In this document: positions 6,188 to 6,803 of the stretch, in pieces
How positions within the stretch are numbered: position 1 is the stretch's first letter
How the letters are laid out: each line of letters opens with the position of its first letter
Assembly: GCA_002347475.1 (NCBI GenBank)
Contig: DDXI01000017.1
Location: 1-6,803 of the forward strand
Source of the DNA: Peptococcaceae bacterium UBA2264
GTDB taxonomy: Bacteria; Bacillota; Desulfitobacteriia; Desulfitobacteriales; Desulfitobacteriaceae
Direction: 5' to 3'
Length of the DNA: 6,803 nt
The notes under the pieces: generated by a model
What the model was told of the DNA's origin: nothing
The model's input: only the letters and a program-made list of their open reading frames with translations
Database searches by the model: none
Made by a program: the position numbers and the translations under genes

Positions 6188-6803
6188 ACTACTGACCGCT
6201 GAGGACAAGAAGACTATGTTCTCTTTAATGGAAGAATTTTACGATAACACCAGCTTTCCCGTGTTTATTAAGGATTTGCACGAAAAGGATTACTGCATTT
6301 TGCTCTATGCTGCCGACAACCAGATCAAGGGCTTTTCCACGCAAAAAATAATGGCGATCGAGGCGGGCGCGGAAAAGGTCTGCGGCGTTTTTTCCGGTGA
6401 TACAATAATTCATAAAGATTACTGGGGCAGTCTGGAGCTTTATAAGCTCTTTGCTGCCTATTTTATAAGCTATGGCCAGAGGTACAAGAGTTTTTACTGG
6501 TTTCTGATTTCCAAGGGCTATAAAACCTATAAAATGCTGCCGCTTTTTTTTAAAGAGTTTTATCCGAATGATCTGGTAAAAACCCCGTTTTACGAACAGC
6601 AGATTATTAATTCCTGGGCCAGGACCAAATATCCGGAGGAATATGATGAGGCCAGCGGGGTAATTGTCTATAAAGGAATAAAGGACAAACTGAAGGCCGG
6701 AGTCGCCGATATTACAGGCAAACAGCTCAAGGATAAAGACATAGTGCATTTCTTAAAGCTCAATCCGCACTATTACAAGGGAAACGATCTTGTTTGTCTG
6801 ACC
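6156..6803 (+). CDS. GNAT-fold acyltransferase-like protein, N-terminal part (runs off the right edge)
   Basis: 216 codons are open to the last base. ATG at 6156 follows AAGGAG (6144-6149) at 6 nt spacing. The start overlaps the end of the radical SAM remnant, which implies the two were once translationally coupled. Residues about 8-115 fit a GNAT-like N-acetyl/acyltransferase half: an N-terminal helix (TAEDKKTMFSLMEEFY, 14-29), strands at about 47-52 and 58-64, then CGVFSGDTIIHKDYWG (76-91), which resembles the strand plus acyl-CoA-binding turn, and a long helix (93-106). A second recognisable patch is FYWFLISKGYKTY (113-125) followed by PLFFKEFYP (129-137). I recall similar proteins only as uncharacterised acyltransferase-like entries, so the substrate is unknown. 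The rest of the gene is outside the window. There is no sign of decay, unlike the gene just upstream. Confidence 0.6.
   Translation, partial: MGLHGKISTVKLLTAEDKKTMFSLMEEFYDNTSFPVFIKDLHEKDYCILLYAADNQIKGFSTQKIMAIEAGAEKVCGVFSGDTIIHKDYWGSLELYKLFAAYFISYGQRYKSFYWFLISKGYKTYKMLPLFFKEFYPNDLVKTPFYEQQIINSWARTKYPEEYDEASGVIVYKGIKDKLKAGVADITGKQLKDKDIVHFLKLNPHYYKGNDLVCLT

Noticed and set aside
6225..6749. 174-codon open frame on the minus strand
   Set aside because: It is antisense to the GNAT-like gene, which has a strong ribosome site and recognisable family motifs; the minus-strand protein resembles nothing.

Overview
The window looks like a chromosomal segment from a low-to-mid G+C Gram-positive bacterium, probably an anaerobic member of the Clostridia. 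The evidence is the strong purine-rich Shine-Dalgarno sequences before most genes, an LTA-synthase-type membrane sulfatase, a Thermotoga/clostridial-type single-cluster ferredoxin, and remnants of a B12-binding radical SAM protein typical of anaerobes. The lineage is an inference from family resemblance; no rRNA or other marker gene is present.

Left arm, minus strand (1553 down to 1): a PAP2-family membrane phosphatase, then a 5'-truncated pirin remnant that keeps only the C-terminal cupin, then the first 138 codons of a membrane-anchored trypsin/HtrA-like serine protease that runs off the left edge. All three read the same way with short gaps (about 11 and 63 bp) and no terminator between them, so they are probably co-transcribed.

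Divergent intergenic region (1554-1777): two plausible sigma-A promoters overlap here, one facing each way, with a small palindrome shared between them.

Centre, plus strand (1778-3929): rtcB (RNA-splicing/repair ligase with all recognisable catalytic motifs), a DJ-1/PfpI-family protein 30 bp downstream, and a small [4Fe-4S] ferredoxin, closed by a clear intrinsic terminator at 3898-3929. RNA ligation, a DJ-1-like cysteine protein and an electron carrier could suggest a damage or redox-stress theme, but that link is inference.

Right arm, plus strand (3984-6803): a near-consensus sigma-A promoter (TTGCAC-17-TATAAT) drives a five-TM LTA-synthase-like phosphoglycerol transferase. It has serine at the usual catalytic threonine position. 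Next comes a badly decayed remnant of a B12-binding-domain radical SAM protein, with both termini partly preserved and the whole catalytic middle deleted. It runs into an intact-looking GNAT-fold acyltransferase-like gene that leaves the right edge. The ancestral unit probably coupled a membrane/envelope phosphoglycerol transferase, a radical SAM enzyme and an acyltransferase; the radical SAM step has been lost here.

No tRNA, rRNA, CRISPR array, insertion sequence or complete new defence-type system was seen. The most notable points are the two gene remnants and the serine-for-threonine LTA synthase.
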